Part shown: positions 56,543-64,000 of the stretch, one piece after another
Position numbering within the stretch: position 1 is the first letter of the stretch
How the letters are laid out: every line of letters starts with the position of its first letter
Assembly: GCF_033343995.1 (NCBI RefSeq)
Contig: NZ_CP137573.1
Span: 1,426,001-1,490,000 of the forward strand
Direction: 5' to 3'
Length of the DNA stretch: 64,000 nt
Source of the DNA: Streptomyces sp. HUAS YS2
GTDB lineage: Bacteria; Actinomycetota; Actinomycetes; Streptomycetales; Streptomycetaceae
Position numbers and translations under genes: made by a program
The notes under the pieces: model-generated
Database searches by the model: none
What the model saw: only the letters and a program-made list of their open reading frames with translations
Told to the model about the DNA's origin: nothing

Positions 56543-58527
56543 GGCTTCAGCTCCAGCCGGGGGACGTCGGGCCGGTCGATGCCGAAGGTCTGTACGTACA
56601 GGGAGAGTTCGGCCTCGAGCGCGCGGACCAGGGTGTCCTCGCGGCGGAAGCCGTGCCCCTCCCCCTCGAACGAGAGGTACGCGTGCGGGACTCCCCGGCC
56701 GGCCATCCGGGCGAGGAAGCGCTCGGACTGCCCGGCCGGGCAGATCACGTCGTCGAGGCCCTGGAGCAGCACGAACGGGGCCCTGATCCGCTCCGCCCCG
56801 GCGACCGGGGAGCGTTCCTGGTACCGGGCGGGCACCTCGTCGAGAGGGCCGATCAGCGTGTCCAGGTAGCGGGACTCGAAGTCGTGGGTGCCGCCGGTGG
56901 CCCAGCCCACCAGGTCGATGACGGGGTAGATGATGGTGCCGCAGGCGTACAGGTCGGTGGCGACGAGCGAGGCGGCGGTGGTCCAGCCGCCGGCGCTGCC
57001 GCCGCGGATCGCGAGCCGTGCCGGGTCGGCGGTGCCCTCGGCGGCGAGCGCCTCGGCGACGGCGGCGCAGTCCTCGACGTCGACGACGCCCCACTGCTCG
57101 CGCAGCCGGTTCCGGTACTCCCGGCCGTACCCCGTCGAGCCGCCGTAGTTGACCTCGGCGACGCCGATGCCACGGGAGGTGAAGTAGGCGATCTCCAGGT
57201 CGAGGACGAGCGGGGCGTGCCCGGTGGGCCCGCCGTGCGCCCAGACCACGTACGGCGGCAGCTCGTCGCCCGGCGCGACCCGGTCGGGGTTGTGCGGCGG
57301 ATAGACGTGGGCGTGGATCTCGCGGTTGTCCGGGCCGGTGAAGGTGCGGATCTGCGGCTCGGGGTAGTACACGGGGTCGACCGGGTCCGCGTGCGCCCGG
57401 CCGACGGCCCGGGCCCGGCCGGTACGGGTGTCGAGTTCGACGACCTCGGCGGCGCTGCGCGGGCTGGCCGCGACGCCGACGACGCGGGTGCCCTGGACGG
57501 TCAGGGTGGCGGCCCACGCGGTCCACGGGCCGGCGACGTCGACGAGTTCGCCGGACTCGGGGTCGAGTATGCCGAGGGCGGTGGCGCCCCGGCCGTGGAC
57601 GGTGGCGATCAGTCCGCCCGCCAACGGGCGGAACCAGCTGAGGCCGATCTTCCAGAGCGGGCCGCCGAACTCCTCCTCGCGGGGGCAGAGCGCGGTGGGC
57701 TCCTCGTCCGGGCGATCGGGGTCGAAGCGGTGGAGGTTCCACCAGCCGGTGCGGTCGCTGGCGTACAACAGCCGGCCGTCGGGGGCCCATTCGACCTGCG
57801 GGACCGACTCCTCGGGGCCGCCCAGGACGCGGTGCGCGTCGTGGAACGCGCCGTCCGCGCCGACGTCGGCGAGCAGCACCTCGGTGCCGTCCCAGGGCAT
57901 CAGCGGATGGTCCCAGCCGATCCAGGCCACGCGCCGGCCGTCCGGGGAGAGTCGTGGCCCGGTGACGAACCGGTGCCGCCCGTCGGAGAGTTCGCGCACC
58001 GCGGCGCGGTCGTCGGCGGCTGAGCCGTCCAGCGGGACAGCGGCCACGACGCGGCGCACGTCCGTCGGACCTTCGCCGGTGAACTCCTCCAGGACGCACC
58101 AGACTTCGCCCCGGTCGGGGTGGATCACCGGGTCGGCCCAGCGCAGCCCTCCGCCGACGGCGGAGAGCGGGGTGAGCGGGCGCGGCGGGGCGTCACCGTC
58201 CGGCTCGTGAACGTACAGGCGCTGGTCGGGGAAGTGGCTGAACACGATCAGTGGCCCGCCGGCGGCGCGGGCGACGCCGGCCCAGGGCTGTCCGCCGTAC
58301 TCGATCACGCGGGTCCGCACGTTCCACGGGGCGGGCAGCACGGATTCCTCCGTGCCGTCCGGCCGGAGCCGTACGAGGGCGCGCCGGCCGCCCTCGGCGG
58401 GGCGGGGCGCGGTCCACCACAGTTCGTCGCCGACGGTGCCGACGTACTCGGGCCGGCCGTCGTGCGCGGCGGTGAGGCGGGCGTCGATCGGGGAAGGCCA
58501 GCTGCCGTAGGCCGCCGTGGGTACCAT
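56539..58527 (-). CDS. Prolyl oligopeptidase family serine peptidase (S9)
   Basis: A 662-residue enzyme. The N-terminal two thirds form a beta propeller (repeated LSPDGRRVAWIGWDHP-type blades), then an alpha/beta-hydrolase domain with Ser in IRGGSAGGWTTA (about residue 507), Asp in QGLDDVICP (about 591) and His in GEGHGFR (about 623). It resembles acylaminoacyl/dipeptidyl peptidases. The ATG at 58527 has AAGGGGAG upstream. It starts 50 bases after the M20 gene and overlaps the S66 gene by four bases. Confidence 0.93.
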   Translation of the reverse strand: MVPTAAYGSWPSPIDARLTAAHDGRPEYVGTVGDELWWTAPRPAEGGRRALVRLRPDGTEESVLPAPWNVRTRVIEYGGQPWAGVARAAGGPLIVFSHFPDQRLYVHEPDGDAPPRPLTPLSAVGGGLRWADPVIHPDRGEVWCVLEEFTGEGPTDVRRVVAAVPLDGSAADDRAAVRELSDGRHRFVTGPRLSPDGRRVAWIGWDHPLMPWDGTEVLLADVGADGAFHDAHRVLGGPEESVPQVEWAPDGRLLYASDRTGWWNLHRFDPDRPDEEPTALCPREEEFGGPLWKIGLSWFRPLAGGLIATVHGRGATALGILDPESGELVDVAGPWTAWAATLTVQGTRVVGVAASPRSAAEVVELDTRTGRARAVGRAHADPVDPVYYPEPQIRTFTGPDNREIHAHVYPPHNPDRVAPGDELPPYVVWAHGGPTGHAPLVLDLEIAYFTSRGIGVAEVNYGGSTGYGREYRNRLREQWGVVDVEDCAAVAEALAAEGTADPARLAIRGGSAGGWTTAASLVATDLYACGTIIYPVIDLVGWATGGTHDFESRYLDTLIGPLDEVPARYQERSPVAGAERIRAPFVLLQGLDDVICPAGQSERFLARMAGRGVPHAYLSFEGEGHGFRREDTLVRALEAELSLYVQTFGIDRPDVPRLELKP

Positions 58528-58577
58528 CGCAACTCCCCTTGTGCGTGACGCGGTTGAAACGTTGCGCGGGCCGCGGG

Positions 58578-59921
58578 TCACGCGGTCCGCAGATAGCGGT
58601 CGAGGACGCGGACGCCGAAGTGCAGGGCCTCGACCGGCACCCGCTCGTCGACCCCGTGGAACAGCGCCGCGTAGTCGAGCCCGGCGGGCAGCTTCAGGGG
58701 GGAGAAACCGTATCCGGTGATGCCCAGCCGGGAGAACTGCTTGGCATCGGTCCCGCCGGCCATGCAGAACGGGACGACGTGTCCGGTCGGGTCGAAGTGC
58801 TCGACGGCGGCGCGGAGTTTGGCGTACGTCGGAGAGTCGACGGGGGCCTGGAGCGGGATCTCGCGGTGATGGAAGCGCCAGTCGACGTCGGGGCCGGTGA
58901 GTTCGTCAAGGGTGGCGGCGAACTCCTCCTCGGTGCCCGGCAACATCCGTCCGTCGATGGACGCGGTGGCGTGCCCGGGGATCACGTTGACCTTGTAGCC
59001 GGCGTCCAGCATCGTCGGGTTCGAGCTGTTGCGGACGGTGGGCTCGACGAGCGCGGCGGCCGGGCCGAGCTTCTCCAGGAGCACGTCGACGTCGAAACGG
59101 GGGTCGTCGAGGTCGGCCTCCATGCCGTACACGGCGGCGAGTTCGGACAGGCAGGCGCGGACGGTGGGGGTGAGCCGGACCGGCCAGCGGTGGGATCCGA
59201 TGCGCGCGACGGCGGAGGCGAGCCGGGTGACGGCGTTGGCGGTGTTCACCTTGGAGCCGTGACCGGCCCGGCCGATAGCAGTCAACTCCAGCCAGGCAGT
59301 GCCGCGTTCGCCGGCGGCGATCGGGTAGAGCGTGATGCCTGGCTCGGGGTGGAAGGTGAACGCGCCGGACTCGCTGATGCCCTCCGTACAGCCCTCGAAC
59401 AGTTCGGCGTGCCGGTCGGCGAGGAAGTCGGAGCCGTCGACGGCGCTGTCCTCCTCGTCGGCGGTGTAGGCGATCACGATGTCCCGGCGGGGGCGGACGC
59501 CGTGCCGGGCCCAGGAGCGGACGACGGCGAGCACCATCGCGTCCATGTTCTTCATGTCGACGGCGCCGCGGCCCCACACCACACCGTCGCGGACCTCGCC
59601 GGAGAAGGGGTCGACGGACCAGTCGGCGGCCTCGGCGGGCACGACGTCCAGGTGGCCGTGGACGAGGAGGGCGTCGGCGGACGGGTCGGTGCCGGCGATC
59701 CGGGCGACGACGTTGGTGCGGCCGGGCGTGCGCTCCAGCAGGACGGGTTCGAGCCCGGCGCCGGCGAGCCGCTCGGCGGCGTACTCGGCGGCCGGGCGCT
59801 CTCGGCAGTCACCGCCGCCGCGGTTGGTCGTGTCGATGCGGATGAGCTCGGAGGTGAAGGCGACCACCTCGTCGAGCGCGAGGTCGTCGACACCTCCGGT
59901 CTCCCGGGTCTGCTCACCCAT
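58578..59921 (-). CDS. M20/M25/M40 family metallopeptidase
   Basis: A 447-residue zinc peptidase. Metal ligands: His in LVHGHLDVVP (about residue 88), Asp in WGRGAVDMKNMD (about 120), Glu in TADEEDSA (about 154-155) and a C-terminal His in LFHGVDERV (about 420). The dimerisation domain contains NPTMLDAGYKVNVIPGHATASIDGRMLPG. M20 enzymes cleave dipeptides or amino acid amides. The ATG at 59921 overlaps the end of the M55 gene by eight bases. Confidence 0.93.
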   Translation of the reverse strand: MGEQTRETGGVDDLALDEVVAFTSELIRIDTTNRGGGDCRERPAAEYAAERLAGAGLEPVLLERTPGRTNVVARIAGTDPSADALLVHGHLDVVPAEAADWSVDPFSGEVRDGVVWGRGAVDMKNMDAMVLAVVRSWARHGVRPRRDIVIAYTADEEDSAVDGSDFLADRHAELFEGCTEGISESGAFTFHPEPGITLYPIAAGERGTAWLELTAIGRAGHGSKVNTANAVTRLASAVARIGSHRWPVRLTPTVRACLSELAAVYGMEADLDDPRFDVDVLLEKLGPAAALVEPTVRNSSNPTMLDAGYKVNVIPGHATASIDGRMLPGTEEEFAATLDELTGPDVDWRFHHREIPLQAPVDSPTYAKLRAAVEHFDPTGHVVPFCMAGGTDAKQFSRLGITGYGFSPLKLPAGLDYAALFHGVDERVPVEALHFGVRVLDRYLRTA

Positions 59922-60747
59922 ACTGCTCCTCCACCGCGGCGGAGACGATCGTGGTGACCGCCTTGAACGAACGAATACCCTCGTACATGGTCGCGCTGGT
60001 GTACGCGACCTTGCGCTCCCCCGTGCGCGCCACGCCGGGAACCACCGTGGCGGCGTCGGCCAGGTGCTCCGCGTCGAACTCGAGCGCGATGGTGTGCGGC
60101 CCGTCGCTCACCGGCGCGTGCCGGCCGGCCAGGCTCGCGGCGTCCTGCGCGGCGGCCCGGATGTCGGCCGCGGTACGGGTCGGGGTGCGGCACACCGCCG
60201 CGTACCGGGAGACGTGGTCCTTGACCGCGACCTTGCGCGCCCCGGGCGCGTAGCCGAGCGCGTCCTCGCAGGTCAGATCGTCACCGGTGACGAGCACCAC
60301 GGGCACCCCGTACTCGGCGACGACGTGCGCGTTGAGCAGCCCCTCGCTCGCCCTCACCCCGTCGAGCCAGACCCCGGTGATCGAGTTGGCGAGGTACGTG
60401 TGCGCGAGCACCCCCTCGGTCCCCGCCCCGGTGTGGTAGCCGACGAACGCGATCCCGTCCACGTCCCCGTGCTGCACGCCCTCCACCATGGACAGCGACT
60501 TGTGCCGCCCCGTGAGCATCTCGACCCGCTCGTCGAGCCGCTCGAGCAGCAGGTTCCGCATGCTCCAGTGCGCCTCGTTGACCACCACCTCGTCGGCCCC
60601 ACCGTCGAAGAACCCGAGCGCCGCCGCGTTCACGTCCGACGTGAACATCCCCCGGCACCGCTCCCACTGTGGCGTCCCCGGCAGCACGTCCCCCGGCCAG
60701 GTGACCCCGGTGGCGCCCTCCATGTCGGCACTGATCAGGATCTTCAT
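59914..60747 (-). CDS. M55 family D-aminopeptidase (DppA-like)
   Basis: A 277-residue protein, closely related to Bacillus DppA. The zinc ligands match by position: SADMEGATG gives Asp8 and Glu10, EAHW gives His60, GYHTG gives His105 and ASEG gives Glu135; LAHTY supplies the nucleophile-region His116. DppA hydrolyses D-Ala-D-Ala and related D-peptides. The ATG at 60747 has AGGAG five bases upstream. It is the first gene of the four-peptidase unit. Confidence 0.93.
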   Translation of the reverse strand: MKILISADMEGATGVTWPGDVLPGTPQWERCRGMFTSDVNAAALGFFDGGADEVVVNEAHWSMRNLLLERLDERVEMLTGRHKSLSMVEGVQHGDVDGIAFVGYHTGAGTEGVLAHTYLANSITGVWLDGVRASEGLLNAHVVAEYGVPVVLVTGDDLTCEDALGYAPGARKVAVKDHVSRYAAVCRTPTRTAADIRAAAQDAASLAGRHAPVSDGPHTIALEFDAEHLADAATVVPGVARTGERKVAYTSATMYEGIRSFKAVTTIVSAAVEEQYG

Positions 60748-60856
60748 GCCACTCCTGTTCCCGGATGTTCCCGGACGCGGACGGACGGACCGACGAAGCA
60801 GCATCCTTGTTGATCCGCCCGCCCTTGTCACCGGTGGACACACCGCCGGACGGTGC

Positions 60857-61192
60857 TCACTCCGGCGTCAGCCGCTCCGCCAGGGAGACCCCGGCCCGCT
60901 CGGCCGCGATGCGGTCGGCACGGAGTTCGGCGCGGGTACGGGGACGCGGCTCGGGTTCGCGCGTGCAGCCGCAGGGTGATCGGCCCTCGTAGCGGAGGCC
61001 TTCGGCCAGGACCGCGGCCACGACGGACCACGCGCGGGCGTCCCGCCGGGGCGGTGGCGCGAAGTCGTGGCCGGCGCAGAGCAGCGGGCGGGCGCAGTTC
61101 GGGCACGCGTGCTCGCGGCCCTCGTCCGCCGGATGCCGCTTGAAGCTGACGCGGCACGACACGCACGCGTAGTGCAGCTTGTAGGAGGTCAT
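60857..61192 (-). CDS. Zinc-ribbon hypothetical protein
   Basis: A 111-residue protein with two CxxC pairs, CVSC (about residues 10-13) and CPNC (about 30-33), forming a zinc ribbon after an aromatic start (YKLHYA). The rest is basic and partly helical, with a further CGC (about 74-76). Similar small proteins are conserved in Streptomyces without known function. ATG 61192 is assigned; the in-frame GTG at 61207 is a possible longer start. Neither has a strong ribosome site. Confidence 0.75.
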   Translation of the reverse strand: MTSYKLHYACVSCRVSFKRHPADEGREHACPNCARPLLCAGHDFAPPPRRDARAWSVVAAVLAEGLRYEGRSPCGCTREPEPRPRTRAELRADRIAAERAGVSLAERLTPE

Positions 61193-61309
61193 CGCGTAGA
61201 CGCACACGCGACGACCGTACCGCCCGGGAAATCCCGGTGCCGTCGCCCGGTCCGTTCTGGAAAGCTGCCCCCGGAGATCCGACGGCTCGCGACAGGGGTG
61301 CACTGCGGC

Positions 61310-61939
61310 ATGACGTTCAGGTTCGAAGGGCCCGTGCTCGAAGGGGATCGGGTGCGGCTGGAGCCGCTGGGGGCGGGGCATGCGGAGGAGCTCGCGGGCG
61401 CCGTCGAGGAGGACCGGGGGTCGTACACGTACACCTGGGTGCCGCGGGCGGCGGACGTGCCCGCGTACGTCGACACGCAGGTCGGACGGGGCGCCGCCGG
61501 GGAACTCGTACCGTACGCGCAGGTGGACCGCGCGACCGGGCTCGCCGTCGGCGTGACCTCGTTCTGCAATCCGCGCTACCGGGCCGGGACCGGGGCGCTG
61601 CTCGCCGTCGAGCTCGGGTACACCTGGCTCGGCGCGTCCGCGCAGGGGACCGGGATCAACGCCGAGGCCAAGTACCTGCTGTTCCGGCACGCGTTCGAGC
61701 GCTGGAGCGTCGGGCGGGTCGACCTCATGACCGACGCGCGCAACGCCCGCTCCCGGGCCGCGGTCGAGGCCACCGGCGCCCGCCTCGAAGGGGTGTTGCG
61801 GAACTGGGCGCTCTCCTGGGTGGAGGGGGAGGAAGGGCGGCTGCGGGATTCCGCCATGTACTCCGTGGTCGCCGAGGAGTGGCCCGAGGTGCGGGGCACG
61901 CTGGAGCGGCGGCTCGCGCGGTACCGGGCGCGGGCCTGA
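61310..61939 (+). CDS. GNAT family N-acetyltransferase
   Basis: A 209-residue acetyltransferase of the RimJ/RimL-like branch. The core reads [17 protein letters not shown] near the start, [17 protein letters not shown] (about 80-96) and the CoA site [21 protein letters not shown] (about 111-131), followed by [29 protein letters not shown] (split here around residues 137-165). The acceptor is unknown. It is convergent with the MFS fusion gene, seven bases away. Confidence 0.88.
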   Translation: MTFRFEGPVLEGDRVRLEPLGAGHAEELAGAVEEDRGSYTYTWVPRAADVPAYVDTQVGRGAAGELVPYAQVDRATGLAVGVTSFCNPRYRAGTGALLAVELGYTWLGASAQGTGINAEAKYLLFRHAFERWSVGRVDLMTDARNARSRAAVEATGARLEGVLRNWALSWVEGEEGRLRDSAMYSVVAEEWPEVRGTLERRLARYRARA

Positions 61940-61946
61940 CCCGTCG

Positions 61947-64000
61947 TCAGTCCTCGTGGCCCAGCTGGACGTCGCGTTCCGTCCGGCCGCCGCCCGCGAC
62001 CTGGAGGACCGTCGCGACGGGTGGGTAGCCCGCCGCGATGACGGTGTACTCGCCGGAGGACAGGTCCACGAAGCGGAACGTGCCGTCCGGGCCGGTCGTC
62101 AGCGTGTCGACGACGTTCCCGGCCGCGTCGAGGAGCGTCACGCGGGCGTCCTCCACCGGCCGGCCGCCGCCCGCCCGCACCGTGCCGCGCAGCACCGCCC
62201 CGCCGGCGAGTTCCACGTCCTGACGGGTCTCGCGCGCCGCCTGCACGGTCACCGGCAGAGCCACGGGCCGGAACGCGGGGGCGCTCGCGGCCAGGGTGTA
62301 CTCCCCCGCCACCAGCTCGGTCATCACGTAGCCGCCGTCCCGCCCGCTGCGCGTGGACGCGACGACGTCGCCGCGTACGTCGGTGAGCGTCACCGCCGCG
62401 TCCCGTACCGGCGTGCCGTCCGCCGTGGCGACCGTACCGGCCAGCCGGCCGGCCCCGCCGAGCACCACGTCCAGTTCCACCGGCCGGTCGCCGACGGTCA
62501 CCGAGACCGCCTGCGGCTGGTGGCCGCCGGCCGCCGCGATCAGCACGTACGAACCCGAGCCGGGCACGCTCAGCGCGTACCGCCCGTCCTCCTCGCTCGC
62601 GCCGCGTCCGATCTGCTGTCCCTGGACGTCGATGAGGGTGAGCGCGGCGCGCGGCACGCAGGACCCGTCGGGGTGCTGGACGGTGCCGCAGACGGGCACG
62701 CCGGCGAGGCCGGGGGCCGAGCTCCTCGCCCTCGGGACGGCGGGGGCCTCGGCGGTGTGGGTGGGGTGGGACACCAGCGGTTTCTCCTTGAGGAAGAAGG
62801 CGAGGAGGAGGCCGAGCGCGAGGACCGGCACCAGGTAGAGGAAGATCCGCGGCATGGCCTCCGCGTACGCGTGGATGTACGCGTCGCGCAGCACCGGCGG
62901 CAGCGCGTGCACGGTCTGCGGGGTGATCGACTCGGCGTCGGGCAGCTTCACCCCGGCCGGGAGTCCGGCGGCGACCCCGTCCGCGAGGCGCTCCGACAGC
63001 GCGCCGTCGAGCCGGTGGGCGAAGAGGGTGCCGAAGACGGCCGCGCCGACGCTGCCGCCGATCTGCCGGAAGTAGTTGTGCGCGCTGGTCGCCGCGCCGA
63101 GGTCGGCGGGCGGCACGGAGTTCTGCACGGCGAGGATCAGGACCGGCATGACCAGGCCGATGCCGACGCCGAGCACCGCCTGCCAGACGCTGTGGTCCAG
63201 GCGGGGCGTGCCGACGTCCATCCGGGAGAGCAGCCACATGCCGACGACGGACACGGCGCCGCCGAGCACCGGATAGATCTTGTAGTGGCCGGTACGGCTG
63301 ATGAGCTGCCCTGAGACGACGGACGCGAGGACGATGCCGCCCATCAGCGGCAGCATCAGCAGCCCCGACTCGGTGGCCGTGGCGCCCTCGACCATCTGCA
63401 GGAAGGTGGGCAGGTAACTCGCCGCGCCGAACAGCGCCACCCCGATCACGGCACCGACCAGGCTGGTCACGGTGAAGACCGAGTCGCGGAACAGCCGCAG
63501 CGGCAGGATCGGTTCGGGCGCGTGGTGCTCGACGACCAGCAGGAGCACGGTCGTTCCGGCGGCGCCGGCGGCGAGTCCGAGGATCACCCGGGAGTCCCAG
63601 GCGTACTCGGTGCCGCCCCAACTGGTCAGCAGGACCAGGCAGGTGGAGGCGGCGGCGAGCAGGATCGCGCCGAGGACGTCGAGCCGCGCGCGGGTCCGGG
63701 GCCTGGGCAGCTTCAGCACCCCGGTGACGACGGCGAGCGTGATCAGACCGAAGGGGACGTTGAACCAGAAGCACCAGCGCCAGGAGACGTGGTCGGTGAA
63801 GAACCCGCCGAGCAGCGGCCCGGCCACCGAGGCGAGGCCGAAGGCCGCGCCGATGAGACCCATGAACCGGCCGCGCTCGCGGGCCGGGACGATGTCGGCG
63901 ATGATCGCCTGGACACCGATCATCAGCCCGCCCGCGCCGATGCCCTGGACGGCGCGGAAGGCGATGAGCTGGTCCATCGTCCGCGACCAGCCGGCGAGGG
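61947..64000 (-). CDS. MFS (DHA2/EmrB-like) transporter fused to carboxypeptidase-regulatory-like domains, partial
   Basis: The gene runs off the window, so its start is missing. The visible N-terminal part holds transporter helices with [25 protein letters not shown] motif (split here), [26 protein letters not shown] and further MFS helices to about nucleotide 62800. The C-terminal part has at least three repeats of about 80 residues, each with an LxGTV...PVxxAxVTLxDxxG...G.DG.YxxxxLxxGxYTL pattern of CarboxypepD_reg domains. Such beta-sandwiches are normally extracellular, and their attachment to an exporter is unusual. It is seven bases from the convergent GNAT gene. Confidence 0.85.
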   Translation of the reverse strand, partial: LAGWSRTMDQLIAFRAVQGIGAGGLMIGVQAIIADIVPARERGRFMGLIGAAFGLASVAGPLLGGFFTDHVSWRWCFWFNVPFGLITLAVVTGVLKLPRPRTRARLDVLGAILLAAASTCLVLLTSWGGTEYAWDSRVILGLAAGAAGTTVLLLVVEHHAPEPILPLRLFRDSVFTVTSLVGAVIGVALFGAASYLPTFLQMVEGATATESGLLMLPLMGGIVLASVVSGQLISRTGHYKIYPVLGGAVSVVGMWLLSRMDVGTPRLDHSVWQAVLGVGIGLVMPVLILAVQNSVPPADLGAATSAHNYFRQIGGSVGAAVFGTLFAHRLDGALSERLADGVAAGLPAGVKLPDAESITPQTVHALPPVLRDAYIHAYAEAMPRIFLYLVPVLALGLLLAFFLKEKPLVSHPTHTAEAPAVPRARSSAPGLAGVPVCGTVQHPDGSCVPRAALTLIDVQGQQIGRGASEEDGRYALSVPGSGSYVLIAAAGGHQPQAVSVTVGDRPVELDVVLGGAGRLAGTVATADGTPVRDAAVTLTDVRGDVVASTRSGRDGGYVMTELVAGEYTLAASAPAFRPVALPVTVQAARETRQDVELAGGAVLRGTVRAGGGRPVEDARVTLLDAAGNVVDTLTTGPDGTFRFVDLSSGEYTVIAAGYPPVATVLQVAGGGRTERDVQLGHED

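Noticed and set aside
1..64000. CRISPR arrays, insertion sequences, prophage or att sites
   Set aside because: No evenly spaced repeats with spacers, no transposase or integrase motifs, and no duplication of the tRNA-Leu 3' end were seen.

Overview
The window is high-GC actinobacterial DNA, almost certainly from a Streptomyces chromosome. The signs are GC-rich third codon positions, many GTG/TTG starts, purine-rich ribosome sites, TANNNT -10 boxes directly before start codons, a CYP157-like P450, the (L)ARVAG..CR class of leader peptides and several Streptomyces-typical conserved hypotheticals. Coding density is very high: no stretch over 300 bases lacks a gene. I see no rRNA, CRISPR array, insertion sequence, prophage or classical biosynthetic cluster. 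There is one tRNA, tRNA-Leu(GAG), with a strong terminator.

Layout. 1-10 kb: end of an ATP-binding regulatory protein, a metallophosphoesterase, a methyltransferase, a small membrane protein coupled to a P450 with a broken ExxR motif, tRNA-Leu, a DUF2254 membrane protein, a TPR protein, a FabH-type ketosynthase, FdhD, and a 2Fe-2S protein coupled to an isochorismatase-like hydrolase. 10.2-17.2 kb: an organosulfur locus with an IclR regulator, twin operators, a Cys-ending leader peptide, a DszB-like sulfinate desulfinase, an ABC transporter with two binding proteins and an SsuD-like monooxygenase. 17.1-21.3 kb: a bile-acid:sodium symporter-family protein with divergent LysR, then a long-chain acyl-CoA ligase. 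21.3-26.6 kb: a branched-chain-amino-acid-type ABC transporter whose two permeases and one ATPase are a single 1047-residue polypeptide, preceded by three copies of TGACG-N3-CATCA.

26.6-39.7 kb: mostly single-gene units, namely an aldo/keto reductase, arylamine N-acetyltransferase, methyltransferases, AraC/NmrA, YafY with a 25-bp palindrome, a pterin dehydratase, an MmyB-type regulator, LtrA, a membrane-anchored phosphodiesterase-fold protein and a 49-residue zinc ribbon. 39.8-49.8 kb: two metallo-beta-lactamase-fold hydrolases, a DedA protein, an aminotransferase-fold protein with no lysine at all, a methyltransferase and VOC pair, a second Cys-ending leader peptide before a vanadium haloperoxidase-type enzyme, acetyltransferase, PASTA-like and LapA-like proteins, and an MFS exporter. 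49.8-52 kb: a GntR regulator and adenosine deaminase that share an operator motif with the MFS gene. 51.9-60.7 kb: six consecutive minus-strand hydrolases, the last four (S66, S9, M20, M55) apparently one operon for degrading unusual or D-residue peptides. 60.8-64 kb: a zinc-ribbon protein, a GNAT acetyltransferase and an MFS transporter fused to repeated carboxypeptidase-regulatory-like domains, cut by the window end.

The most novel-looking items are the DszB-like desulfinase in an Ssu-type operon, the LivH-LivM-LivF fusion with a linker made of translated repeat DNA, the lysine-free aminotransferase fold, the second leader peptide upstream of a haloperoxidase, and the shared GntR operator that falls inside the adenosine deaminase coding start.
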